Shown here piece after piece: positions 26,471 through 35,309 of a DNA stretch of 64,000 bases (position 1 is the first letter of the stretch; the number at the start of each line of letters is the position of its first letter). The position numbers and the translations under genes were made by a program. The stretch comes from Pseudonocardia sp. (GTDB taxonomy: Bacteria; Actinomycetota; Actinomycetes; Mycobacteriales; Pseudonocardiaceae), in contig NZ_JAODNI010000048.1 of the NCBI RefSeq assembly GCF_025465255.1, forward strand, positions 1-64,000, in the 5' to 3' direction. The notes below the pieces were generated by a model. The model was not told the DNA's origin. It worked only from the letters and a program-made list of their open reading frames with translations, and made no database searches.

Positions 26471-27400
26471 ATGAGCAGAGGACGCAGCAACCTCGCCGTC
26501 TCGACGGCGTTCGTCGTGCTGTGGAGCTCGGGTTTCGTCGGGGCGGAGCTCGGCACCCGGTTCACCGTCGCGGACACCCTCCTGGCCTGGCGCTACGCGA
26601 TCGCGGCGGCGGTGCTGTGGCTGGTCACGCTCGTCCGGCGGACGCGGATCCCACGGGGCGCGATCGGGCGGCAGGGCCTGCTGGGATCGCTGAGCCAGGT
26701 CCTCTACCTCGGCGGCGTCGTCACCGGCGTCGGGCTCGGGGTCCCCGCGGGCACGGCGGCGTTGGTCGCGGCGCTGCAGCCGCTGGTCGTCGCGACGGCG
26801 GCCGGGCCGGTCCTCGGCGAGCACACGACCCCGCGGCAGCGGATCGGGCTGGCCGGCGGGCTCGTCGGCGTCGGTCTGGTGGTCGCGGGCGACCTCGGGC
26901 CGGGCGACGCCCCGTGGTGGGCCTTCGTGCTTCCCGTCGGCGGGATGCTGGCGCTGTCCGCGGGGACACTCCTGCAAGGGCGGCTGCGGCCGCCCGAGAG
27001 CCCGCTCGTGGCGGTGACCCTGCAGACGAGCATCGCCGCCGTGCTGTTCGGCGCGGTCGCCGTGGGCGCCGGGGACGTGGCACCACCGGCCGACCCGGGG
27101 TTCTGGGGCGCGATCGCCTGGGTGGTCGTGCTGTCCTCGTTCGGCGGCTACGGCTCCTACCTGCTCGTCCTGCGCCGGAGCGGCGCGACGCGGGTCAGCA
27201 CGCTGCTCTACCTCACGCCACCGACCACGATGGCCTGGACGTTCGTGATGTTCGGCGAGGTCCCGGTGGTGCTGGCCGCACCCGGTCTCGCACTGTGCGC
27301 CCTCGGCGTCTGGCTGGTGCTGGGGACGCCGCGGCGACGGACCGCGGAGCCGGCTCACGGCGCAAACTGTCGGACCCCCGGCGCATCATGGGGCACGTGA
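26471..27400 (+). CDS. EamA/DMT-family membrane transporter
   Basis: A 309-residue member of the drug/metabolite transporter superfamily with ten predicted TM helices in two EamA repeats. The N-terminal repeat begins AFVVLWSSGFVGAELG, and the second repeat has TLLYLTPPTTMAWTFVMFGE. Such proteins export metabolites or drugs; the substrate is unknown. The C-terminal 20 residues are hydrophilic. The 3' end overlaps the start of lhr by 13 bp. Divergent from a TetR gene that probably regulates it. Confidence 0.9.
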   Translation: MSRGRSNLAVSTAFVVLWSSGFVGAELGTRFTVADTLLAWRYAIAAAVLWLVTLVRRTRIPRGAIGRQGLLGSLSQVLYLGGVVTGVGLGVPAGTAALVAALQPLVVATAAGPVLGEHTTPRQRIGLAGGLVGVGLVVAGDLGPGDAPWWAFVLPVGGMLALSAGTLLQGRLRPPESPLVAVTLQTSIAAVLFGAVAVGAGDVAPPADPGFWGAIAWVVVLSSFGGYGSYLLVLRRSGATRVSTLLYLTPPTTMAWTFVMFGEVPVVLAAPGLALCALGVWLVLGTPRRRTAEPAHGANCRTPGASWGT

Positions 27401-30400
27401 CGGCGCTCGACGGTTTCTCCCCTGCCACCCAGGACTGGTTCCGGGGTGCGTTCGCCGCGCCCACGCCCGCCCAGGAGGGGGCCTGGTCCGCGGCGCAGGC
27501 AGGGCGGAACGCGCTGGTCGTGGCCCCGACGGGCTCCGGCAAGACGCTCGCCGCGTTCCTCTGGGCGCTGGACCGTCTCGCCACCGAGCCACCGCCGGAG
27601 GACAAGCAGCACCGCTGCCGCGTCCTCTACGTCTCACCGCTGAAGGCCCTCGCGGTCGATGTGCAGCGCAACCTCCGCTCGCCTCTCACCGGCATCCGGC
27701 AGGCGGCGCAGCGCCTCGGCGAGCCGGTCCCGGACATCACGCTCGGCATGCGCACCGGGGACACCCCGGCGGACGAGCGGCGCCGGTTCGCCCGCACCCC
27801 GCCGGACGTCCTGGTGACGACGCCGGAGTCGTTGTTCCTGCTCCTCACGTCGGCGGCGCGGGAGTCCCTGCGCGGCGTCCGCACGGTGATCCTCGACGAG
27901 GTGCACGCCGTCGTCGGGACCAAGCGCGGCGCGCACCTGGCCGTCTCGCTGGAGCGGCTCGACGAGCTGCTGCCGGACGGTCCCGCCCAGCGAATCGGCC
28001 TGTCCGCGACGGTCCGCCCGCTGGACGAGGTGTCCACGTTCCTGTCCGGCGCCCGCCCGGTCGAGGTGGTCCAGCCGAAGACCCCGAAGACCATCGAGGT
28101 GCAGGTGCAGGTGCCCGTGCCGGACCTCGCGGCACTCGACGAGCGGCCCGCGCCGGGCAGTGCGGACGAGGAGGTCGTGGGGTCCGCGGCCGGCACGGCG
28201 CAGCGCCCGTCGATCTGGCCGGCGGTCGAACGGCGGCTGCTGGACCTGGTGCGACAGCACCGTTCCACGATCGTCTTCTCGAACTCCCGGCGGCTCGCGG
28301 AGCGGCTCACGGCGAAGCTGAACGAGCTGGCGGCCGAGGACGCCGCCGAGGGTGCGGAGCCCGTCGCGCTCGACGCGTTCCCGGCCGAGGCGATCGGGCA
28401 GTCCGGCGTGGGCGGCGGGGCACCACCGACCGTTGCGAAGGCCCACCACGGCTCGATGTCGCGGGAGCAGCGGACGCTGGTCGAGGAGGAGCTCAAGTCG
28501 GGGCTCCTCCCCTGCGTCGTCGCGACGTCCAGCCTCGAGCTGGGCATCGACATGGGCGCCGTCGATCTCGTCGTGCAGGTCGAGGCACCGCCGAGCGTGG
28601 CCTCCGGGCTGCAGCGGGTCGGCCGCGCCGGCCACCAGGTCGGCGCGGTGTCCAAGGGCGTCGTGTTCCCCAAGTTCCGCGGGGACCTCGTGTCCTGCGC
28701 CGTCGTCGCGGAACGGATGACGTCCGGCTCGATCGAGGCGCTGCGGTACCCGCGCAACCCGCTCGACGTCCTGGCGCAGCACATCGTCGCCATGGTCGCG
28801 CTGGAGCCCTGGCAGCTGTCGGACCTGGCCGCGGTGATCCGGCGGGCCGCTCCGTTCGCGGCGCTGCCGGACTCCGCCCTGCACTCGGTGCTGGACATGC
28901 TTGCCGGTCGCTACCCGTCGGAGGAGTTCGGCGAGCTGCGCGCCCGCATCACCTGGGACCGGGTCACTGACCAGCTGCAGGGGCGCCCCGGTGCGCAACG
29001 GCTGGCGGTCACCTCGGGGGGCACGATCCCGGACCGCGGACTCTTCACGGTGATGACGCCCGGCGGTGCGGACGGCGCCGGCTCCCGGGTCGGCGAGCTG
29101 GACGAGGAGATGGTCTACGAGTCCCGGGTCGGGGACACCTTCCTGCTGGGCACGTCGAGCTGGCGGGTCGAGGACATCACCCACGACCGCGTGATCGTCA
29201 CGCCCGCGCCCGGCGTGCCCGCGCGGATGCCGTTCTGGAAGGGCGAGTCGATCGGGCGGCCGCTGGAGCTGGGCCGAGCGGTCGGCGCGTTCGTCCGGGA
29301 GATGTCCGCGCTCGGCGAGGAGGACGCCCGCGCCCGGGCGACCACCGCCGGCCTGGACGAGTGGGCCACCGACAACCTGCTCGCCTACCTGCACGAACAA
29401 CGGGACGCCACGCGTCACGTGCCGAGCGACCGGACGATCCTGGTGGAGCGGTTCCGGGACGAGCTGGGCGACTGGCGCCTCGTCGTGCACTCCCCCTTCG
29501 GTGCCCAGGTCAACGGGCCGTGGGCGCTCGCGATCGCCGCCCGGATGCGGGAGCGGCGCGGGGTGGAGGTGCAGGCGGCGAGCGCCGACGACGGGATCGT
29601 CCTGCGGTTGCCGGACGCGCTCGACGAGAACGGCGGCGAGGTCGTGCCCACGGCCGAGGACGTGCTGTTGGACCCGGCCGAGGTGGAGCAGATCGTCGTC
29701 GCGGAGCTCGGCGGGTCGTCGCTGTTCGCATCCCGGTTCCGGGAGTGCGCGGCCCGGGCGCTGCTGCTCCCCCGGCGTGACCCGAAACGCCGGAGCCCGT
29801 TGTGGCAGCAGCGGCAGCGTTCGGCGCAGCTGCTGACCGTGGCCGGGAAGTACGAGCAGTTCCCGATCACCCTCGAGGCGATGCGGGAGTGCGTGCAGGA
29901 CGTCTACGACCTGCCCGGCCTGCGCGAGCTGATGAGCGACGTGGGCTCGCGGAAGGTGAAGGTGGTCGAGATCGCGACGCCCGCGCCGTCGCCGTTCGCC
30001 CGGAGCCTGCTGTTCGGCTACGTGGGGATGTTCCTCTACGAGATGGACGCGCCGCTGGCCGAGCGCCGTGCCGCCGCCCTGTCACTGGACTCCACGCTGC
30101 TCGCCGAGCTGCTCGGTTCCGAGGCGATCCGTGAGCTGCTGGATCCCGAGGTGCTCGCCGAGGTCGAGGCGTCCCTGCAGCGCACGGCGGAGGACCGGCG
30201 CGCTCGGAACGCCGAGGGCGCCGCGGACCTGCTGCGCTTCCTCGGCGACCTCACCGAGGCCGAGGGGCTGGCGCGCGGCGTGCAGCCCGGCTGGTTCACA
30301 GAGCTGGAGACCGCCCGCCGGGCGCTGCGGGTCCGGATCGCGGGTGAGGAACGGTTCATCGCGATCGAGGACGCGGGCCGGGTCCGGGACGCGCTCGGCG

Positions 30401-32169
30401 CGGCCCTGCCCGTCGGGGTGCCGGAGGCGTTCACCGAGCCGGTCGCCGACCCGCTCGGGGATCTCGTGCTCCGCTACGCCCGCACGCACGGTCCGTTCAC
30501 CCCGGCCGGGTGCGCAGCGCGGTTCGGGCTCGGCGTCGCGGTGGTGTCCGGCGTGCTGGACCGGCTCACCGGCACGGGCCGCCTCGTCCGGGGCGAGCTG
30601 CGGCCCCAGGCCGCGGGCGGCGCGGACGGTGCCACCGAGTACTGCGACGCCGAGGTGCTGCGCCGCCTGCGGCGGGCCTCCCTCGCCCGGCTGCGGGCCG
30701 AGGTCGAGCCCGTCGAGCAGCGGGCGCTCGGCCGGTTCCTGCCGGCCTGGCAGGGCGTGCAGACCGGCGCCGCGGGCGAGCGGCGCGGCCGGATGCGGCG
30801 GGCGCCGGGAGCAGAGGACGTTCTCGGCGTCGTCGAGCAGCTGGCCGGGGCCCCGCTGCCGGCGAGTGCGCTGGAGTCGCTGATCCTGCCCGCCCGGCTG
30901 CCGGGCTACACGCCCGCGCTGCTCGACGAGCTGACGGCGGCCGGCGAGGTCACCTGGACCGGGTGCGGTCCGCTGGCCGGTAGCGACGGCTGGCTGGCCG
31001 TGGCGCCCACGGACGTCGCCGACCTACTGCTGCCCGAGCCGGACCCCGAGGTCGCGGGGACGCCGCTGCACCGCGCGGTGCTCGCGGCCCTGGGCCGGCC
31101 GGATCTCGACGCGCCCCCCGTCGGCGGTGGGGCGTTGTTCTTCCGCGAGCTCGCGGACCGGGCGGGGCAGGCGCTCGTCGAACAGGAGGAGCCCGGGCCC
31201 ACGGACGACGCCGTGGTCACCGCGATCTGGGACCTGGTCTGGGCGGGACTGCTGAGCAACGACACTCTCGGCCCGCTGCGCGGGCGGCTCGGCGGCGGTG
31301 TGCGGTCCGGAGGCGGGCCTGCGCACCGGACCCGGCGGACGGCGGGCCGCGGGCGCTACGCGCAGCTCCGGGCCGGGCGTCCGTCGATGCCGAGCCGGAG
31401 CGGTCCGCCGTCGGTCGGCGGCCGGTGGGCGCTGGCCGTCGAGCGCGAACCCGATCCGACGCGCCGGGCGCACGCCCGCGCGGAGGCGTTCCTCGAGCGG
31501 CACGGCGTGCTCACCCGCGGGGCGCTCGGCACCGAGCGGGTCACCGGCGGGTTCGCCGCGGTCTACCGGGTGCTGCGCGCGATGGAGGACTCCGGGCGGG
31601 CCCGACGGGGTTACGTCGTCGAGGGGCTCGGGGCGGCGCAGTTCGCGGTGCCGGGCGCGATCGACCGGCTCCGGGCGATGTCCCGACCGGACGGGGCACC
31701 GGTCGGCCCGGGAAACGGCGACCGTGGCCGGGCCGACGACGGTTTCGGCGGGCTGCGCGCGGCGGGCGCCGGGCCGGGCGGATCCGCAGGAGGCGCGGGC
31801 CTGTCCCGGGTCGTCCTGGCTGCCGCCGATCCCGCCCAGCCCTACGGCGCGGCGCTCGCGTGGCCGGACACGGTCGGGGATTCCAAGCACCGGCCCGGAC
31901 GCAAGGCCGGGGCGCTGGTCGTGCTGGTCGAGGGGGCTCCGGCGCTCTACGTGGAGCGCGGCGGGCGGTCCCTGCTGTCCTTCACCACCGAACGCGACGA
32001 GCTCGCCGCGGCGGCGCAGGCCTTGGCCGGGGCGGTGCACGAGGGCTGGCTCGGATCCCTGGCGGTCGAGCGCGCGGACGGGGTCGGGTCGCTCGGCTCG
32101 GAGCTCGCGGACGTGCTCACCGAGGCGGGCTTCCGGGTCACCCCCAAGGGGCTGCGGTTGCGCGCCTGA
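27388..32169 (+). CDS. lhr: ATP-dependent helicase Lhr
   Basis: A 1593-residue large helicase-related protein that unwinds DNA or RNA:DNA 3' to 5' in repair. The RecA-like core has Walker A APTGSGKT (46-53), the DEVH box in ILDEVHAVVGTKRG, ATSSLELGIDMG and the QRVGRAGHQVG motif VI. A winged helix and the Lhr-core beta domain follow, then the long Lhr C-terminal region. Start ATG 27388 overlaps the exporter gene; a GTG three codons later is also possible. In M. tuberculosis the lhr gene is next to nei; here nei is 10.5 kb away. A GC-rich tandem repeat follows directly. Confidence 0.95.
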   Translation: MGHVTALDGFSPATQDWFRGAFAAPTPAQEGAWSAAQAGRNALVVAPTGSGKTLAAFLWALDRLATEPPPEDKQHRCRVLYVSPLKALAVDVQRNLRSPLTGIRQAAQRLGEPVPDITLGMRTGDTPADERRRFARTPPDVLVTTPESLFLLLTSAARESLRGVRTVILDEVHAVVGTKRGAHLAVSLERLDELLPDGPAQRIGLSATVRPLDEVSTFLSGARPVEVVQPKTPKTIEVQVQVPVPDLAALDERPAPGSADEEVVGSAAGTAQRPSIWPAVERRLLDLVRQHRSTIVFSNSRRLAERLTAKLNELAAEDAAEGAEPVALDAFPAEAIGQSGVGGGAPPTVAKAHHGSMSREQRTLVEEELKSGLLPCVVATSSLELGIDMGAVDLVVQVEAPPSVASGLQRVGRAGHQVGAVSKGVVFPKFRGDLVSCAVVAERMTSGSIEALRYPRNPLDVLAQHIVAMVALEPWQLSDLAAVIRRAAPFAALPDSALHSVLDMLAGRYPSEEFGELRARITWDRVTDQLQGRPGAQRLAVTSGGTIPDRGLFTVMTPGGADGAGSRVGELDEEMVYESRVGDTFLLGTSSWRVEDITHDRVIVTPAPGVPARMPFWKGESIGRPLELGRAVGAFVREMSALGEEDARARATTAGLDEWATDNLLAYLHEQRDATRHVPSDRTILVERFRDELGDWRLVVHSPFGAQVNGPWALAIAARMRERRGVEVQAASADDGIVLRLPDALDENGGEVVPTAEDVLLDPAEVEQIVVAELGGSSLFASRFRECAARALLLPRRDPKRRSPLWQQRQRSAQLLTVAGKYEQFPITLEAMRECVQDVYDLPGLRELMSDVGSRKVKVVEIATPAPSPFARSLLFGYVGMFLYEMDAPLAERRAAALSLDSTLLAELLGSEAIRELLDPEVLAEVEASLQRTAEDRRARNAEGAADLLRFLGDLTEAEGLARGVQPGWFTELETARRALRVRIAGEERFIAIEDAGRVRDALGAALPVGVPEAFTEPVADPLGDLVLRYARTHGPFTPAGCAARFGLGVAVVSGVLDRLTGTGRLVRGELRPQAAGGADGATEYCDAEVLRRLRRASLARLRAEVEPVEQRALGRFLPAWQGVQTGAAGERRGRMRRAPGAEDVLGVVEQLAGAPLPASALESLILPARLPGYTPALLDELTAAGEVTWTGCGPLAGSDGWLAVAPTDVADLLLPEPDPEVAGTPLHRAVLAALGRPDLDAPPVGGGALFFRELADRAGQALVEQEEPGPTDDAVVTAIWDLVWAGLLSNDTLGPLRGRLGGGVRSGGGPAHRTRRTAGRGRYAQLRAGRPSMPSRSGPPSVGGRWALAVEREPDPTRRAHARAEAFLERHGVLTRGALGTERVTGGFAAVYRVLRAMEDSGRARRGYVVEGLGAAQFAVPGAIDRLRAMSRPDGAPVGPGNGDRGRADDGFGGLRAAGAGPGGSAGGAGLSRVVLAAADPAQPYGAALAWPDTVGDSKHRPGRKAGALVVLVEGAPALYVERGGRSLLSFTTERDELAAAAQALAGAVHEGWLGSLAVERADGVGSLGSELADVLTEAGFRVTPKGLRLRA

Positions 32170-32355
32170 CCCGGCGCGGCCCCGTCGACCCGGAGCGGCC
32201 CGGCGCGGCCCCGTCGACCCGGTGCGACGCGGTCGGCTCAGTGCGGCCCGGTCGCCCCGTCGGGACCGAGCGGCCCGGCCGGCCCGGTGGCCGAGAGCGG
32301 CCCAGCCGGCCCGGCCGGCCCCGAGCCGCCCGGCCGACTCAGAGCGGCCCGGTCG
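32170..32355. repeat. GC-rich degenerate tandem repeat after lhr
   Basis: Two identical 24-bp units (32170-32193 and 32199-32222, CCCGGCGCGGCCCCGTCGAC then CCGG; period 29) start right after the lhr stop. Degenerate units follow, each containing GAGCGGCCCGGC or a close variant (about 32241, 32268, 32294, 32323 and 32341). The array runs into the 3' end of the convergent TetR gene. Confidence 0.7.
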
Positions 32356-32965
32356 CGCCCAGCATCCGGCCCACGATCAGCTCGACGTACCCCTCGACGA
32401 CGTCGGAGAGCTCCAGCTCCCGGCCCTCGACGAACCAGTTGCTGAAGCCGTTGAGCATGTCGCAGAGGCCGAAGGCGGCGAGCTGCGCGTCCGGCACGCC
32501 GAACTCCCCCGCGCGCATCCCGGCCGCGACCACGTCCCGCACCCGGCGCTGGTAGTGGCGCCGGTAGCCGTCGATCTCGGCGCGGTGCGCGGCCGTGAGC
32601 GACGCCAGCTCGTGCAGCGCGACGAGGTGCTCGACCCGCCGCCGGGCGAGGTGGCGCAGGTGGGCACGCACGAGCGTCGCCAGCCGCCGGGCGGGCGTGC
32701 CCGCGGCGTCGAGAAGCGGGAGGTTCTCCTCGTTCGGTTCCCGGGTGACGGTCAGGCAGATCGCGTAGAGGATCTCCTCCTTGGCCGGGAAGTGGTGGTA
32801 GAGGCTCGCCCCGCGGATCCCGACGGCGTCCGCGATCTGCCGCATCCCGACGCCCGCGTAGCCGTGCTCGGCGAAGATCCGGGCGGAGGCCGTCACGATC
32901 TCCTCCCGGCGCAGCCGGGTCCGCGCGTCCCGGGAGAGGGGCACGGCGGCGGCGGGCGTGCTCAT
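32339..32965 (-). CDS. TetR-family transcriptional regulator of the ligase/monooxygenase island
   Basis: A 208-residue TetR/AcrR protein. The N-terminal domain has RREEIVTASARIFAEHGYAG and the recognition helix IRGASLYHHFPAKEEILY (residues 45-62). The C-terminal half is helical (TetR_C, KstR2-like in general pattern). It is last in a three-gene operon; its ATG overlaps the ligase stop (ATGA). It probably binds the CTAACC-AC-GGTTAG dyad at 35267 in front of the divergent monooxygenase and its own operon. The last few codons lie in the GC-rich repeat. Confidence 0.92.
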   Translation of the reverse strand: MSTPAAAVPLSRDARTRLRREEIVTASARIFAEHGYAGVGMRQIADAVGIRGASLYHHFPAKEEILYAICLTVTREPNEENLPLLDAAGTPARRLATLVRAHLRHLARRRVEHLVALHELASLTAAHRAEIDGYRRHYQRRVRDVVAAGMRAGEFGVPDAQLAAFGLCDMLNGFSNWFVEGRELELSDVVEGYVELIVGRMLGATGPL

Positions 32966-34524
32966 CCGCCGCTCTTCCGCAGCTCCCGTTTGAGGATCTT
33001 CCCCTGCGGGTCCACCGGCAGCTCCGCGACGACGTGCACGGCCTTCGGGGTCTTGTACCCGGCCAGGTGCTCCCGGCAGAAGGCGACGATCCCCGCCGGA
33101 TCCGGGGCGCATCCCTGCCGCGGGATCACGAACCCGGTGACGGCCTCGGACCAGTACTCGTCCGGCAGCCCGACGACGGCGGCCCGCAGCACGTCCGGGT
33201 GGGCGTGCAGCACCCGTTCGACCTCCTGGGACGACACGTTCATCCCACCGGTCTTGATCATGTCCTTGGCCCGGTCGTGGAAGAACAGGTTGCCCGCGGC
33301 GTCGATCCGCACCATGTCCCCGGTGTGCACCCAGCCGTCGGCCAGCACCTCGGCGGTCCGCTCGGGGTCGCGGTGGTAGCCGAGCATCACCGACGGCGAA
33401 CGGCAGAGCAGCTCGCCGATCTCGGCCTCCCGGCCGTCGGCGTCGACGACCTTGATCTCGAGGTGCGTCACCGGGGTGCCGATCCAGGACGGGTCCCGGT
33501 CCGGGACGTCGTCGAGCGTGCGGAACCAGCCGACCGAACCGAGCTGCGCGAGCTCGGACTGGCCCCAGTACGTGCCCCACACCGCGTCCGGCGCCGCGGC
33601 CGCCCAGGAGGAGACGGCGTGCGGGGCGACCTGACCCCCGTAGGTCAGGCAGCGGCGCACCGTCCCGACCGAGTCCGTCCCGAACGCCTTCTGCGCGGCC
33701 AGGGCCAGGTAGAACGTCGGCGTCTGCGCGATCACGGTGACCCGCTCCCCCGCGATGATCTCCAGCGAGCGCGCGGGGTCGGTCGTCGCCGGGAGGACCA
33801 GCGTGGCGCCCATCAGGGTCAGCGTGGTTATCGAGCCGAGCCCGGCGATCGTGTGGAACGGCATGACGAACAGCCAGGTGTCGTCGGGGCCGGTCCGCAG
33901 GCCCCAGCTCCAGGCCGGCGCGGTGGAGATCAGGTAGTTGCGGTGCGGGATCAGCACGCCCTTGGGCGCGGCCTCCGTCCCGGAGGTGTAGACGATCATC
34001 GCGACGTCGTGCTCGTCGACGTCCGCCTCCGGCTCGGTGTCCAGGGCCTCGGCCAGCAGCGCGTCGATCTCGGGATAGGTCAGCAGCCGTGTGCCGTCCG
34101 GCAGGACGACGCCGACGACCTCGCGGAATTCCTCGTCGACCAGCACCACCCGCGGCTCGGCGTGCCCGAGCTGGTGCCCGACCTCGGGCGCGCGGTACAT
34201 CGGGCTCACCCCGGTGAACGCGGCCCCGAGCTTGAGCACGCCGTAGTACGCCGCGACGACGTCGACCGAGTTCCGGGCCATCGACGCCACGACGTCGCCC
34301 CGCCCGACCCCGAGCCCGCGCAGGACGTGCGCGAACCGGTTGGCCCGGGCGTCGAGCTGGGCGTAGGTCGTGGCCGTCCGGGTCCCGTCCGGAGCGTGGC
34401 CGACGACGGCGACGGCGGCGGGCTTCGTCCGCGCGTGCCGGCGCAGCTGGTCGCCGATCGTGGCCCGGCCGAGCGGGGTCCGGTACTGCTCCGCCAGCTC
34501 CGACGGGCCGGCGAGGCCGGTCAT
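32962..34524 (-). CDS. Acyl-CoA synthetase (AMP-binding ligase)
   Basis: A 520-residue adenylate-forming enzyme that activates a carboxylic acid to its CoA thioester. The P-loop-like motif is YTSGTEAAPKG (about 178-188), the second core motif is YWGQSELAQ, and the conserved GWVHTGDMVRID and KDMIKTGGMNVSSQEVE lead to the C-terminal catalytic Lys in PQGKILKREL. It is coupled by ATGA overlaps to the nitroreductase upstream and TetR downstream. In this setting it could activate the acid released from the ester made by the monooxygenase, but the substrate cannot be read from the sequence. Confidence 0.92.
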   Translation of the reverse strand: MTGLAGPSELAEQYRTPLGRATIGDQLRRHARTKPAAVAVVGHAPDGTRTATTYAQLDARANRFAHVLRGLGVGRGDVVASMARNSVDVVAAYYGVLKLGAAFTGVSPMYRAPEVGHQLGHAEPRVVLVDEEFREVVGVVLPDGTRLLTYPEIDALLAEALDTEPEADVDEHDVAMIVYTSGTEAAPKGVLIPHRNYLISTAPAWSWGLRTGPDDTWLFVMPFHTIAGLGSITTLTLMGATLVLPATTDPARSLEIIAGERVTVIAQTPTFYLALAAQKAFGTDSVGTVRRCLTYGGQVAPHAVSSWAAAAPDAVWGTYWGQSELAQLGSVGWFRTLDDVPDRDPSWIGTPVTHLEIKVVDADGREAEIGELLCRSPSVMLGYHRDPERTAEVLADGWVHTGDMVRIDAAGNLFFHDRAKDMIKTGGMNVSSQEVERVLHAHPDVLRAAVVGLPDEYWSEAVTGFVIPRQGCAPDPAGIVAFCREHLAGYKTPKAVHVVAELPVDPQGKILKRELRKSGG

Positions 34525-35159
34525 GCGAAGAGCGGGGTCGTGTACGAGTCCAGCGACACGGTGTCCTCGACGGCGGCGCGGCTGAGCCGGCGCGGGAACC
34601 CCTTCGCCGGGTAGCCGATCGCGACGTGGGCCGCGGTGATCACGCCGTCCGGGATGTCCAGGAGCTTCTTGACCTCGGGCTCCGAGTGGCACAGCAGCGT
34701 CGTCACGGCCGAGGCGACACCCTGGTCGCGCAGCGCGAGGCAGAGGTTCTGCATGACCGGGTAGATCGAGGCGCCGCCCACCACGGACAGCCGGCCGAGC
34801 TCGTTGTCGGTCGGGTGCAGGCCGTCGATCTCCGCGCACACCACGACGATCGCGGGTGCCTCGGCCAGGTGCTCGGCGAAGTGGTCCGCGTCCGCGACGG
34901 TCTTCGGCAGCGCGCCGACCGCGACGTCTCCGATGCCGATCCCTGCGAGGTAGGCCTTCCACGGCGGCAGGTACAGGTCCGCGAGCGCCTGCTTGCGCGC
35001 CGCGTCCCGCACGACGATCCACCGCACCGGCTGCCGGTTCCCGCCCTGCGGGCCGAACCGGGCGGTGTCGAAGGCGCGGTGCAGCACGTCGTCCGGCACC
35101 GGGTCCGGGCTGAAGTACCGGCAGGTGCCGGTGGTCCGCATCGCCTCGGTCAGCTCCAT
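34521..35159 (-). CDS. Nitroreductase-family FMN oxidoreductase
   Basis: A 212-residue flavoprotein of the nitroreductase fold. The N-terminal FMN-phosphate binding motif is RYFSPDPVP, and FGPQGGNRQPVRWIVV is the SGGNxQPW-like signature. GASIYPVMQNLCLALRDQGVAS covers the central helix, and HVAIGYPAKG the C-terminal FMN-contact region. The native reaction is unknown; members reduce nitro groups, quinones or conjugated C=C bonds. First gene of the ligase/TetR operon, divergent from the monooxygenase. Confidence 0.9.
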   Translation of the reverse strand: MELTEAMRTTGTCRYFSPDPVPDDVLHRAFDTARFGPQGGNRQPVRWIVVRDAARKQALADLYLPPWKAYLAGIGIGDVAVGALPKTVADADHFAEHLAEAPAIVVVCAEIDGLHPTDNELGRLSVVGGASIYPVMQNLCLALRDQGVASAVTTLLCHSEPEVKKLLDIPDGVITAAHVAIGYPAKGFPRRLSRAAVEDTVSLDSYTTPLFA

Positions 35160-35266
35160 TGCTGTTTCCCGCTCTCACCTGTCGGCGGTTAGGTTGGCGA
35201 GGGAAGCATGCTGTGGCGCCGGACACGCGTCAACCGTCGATCGCGCCGGACCGATACCCACGCAGC

Positions 35267-35280
35267 CTAACCACGGTTAG
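35267..35280. promoter_or_regulatory. TetR-type operator CTAACC-AC-GGTTAG
   Basis: A perfect 6-bp dyad with 2-bp spacing, 29 bp upstream of the monooxygenase start. A related half (CGGTTAGG) occurs near 35187, closer to the nitroreductase start. The layout suits co-repression of both divergent operons by the island's TetR protein. Confidence 0.6.
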
Positions 35281-35309
35281 CCTGTGGTCCGGAGAAGGAG
35301 GGGTCGACG

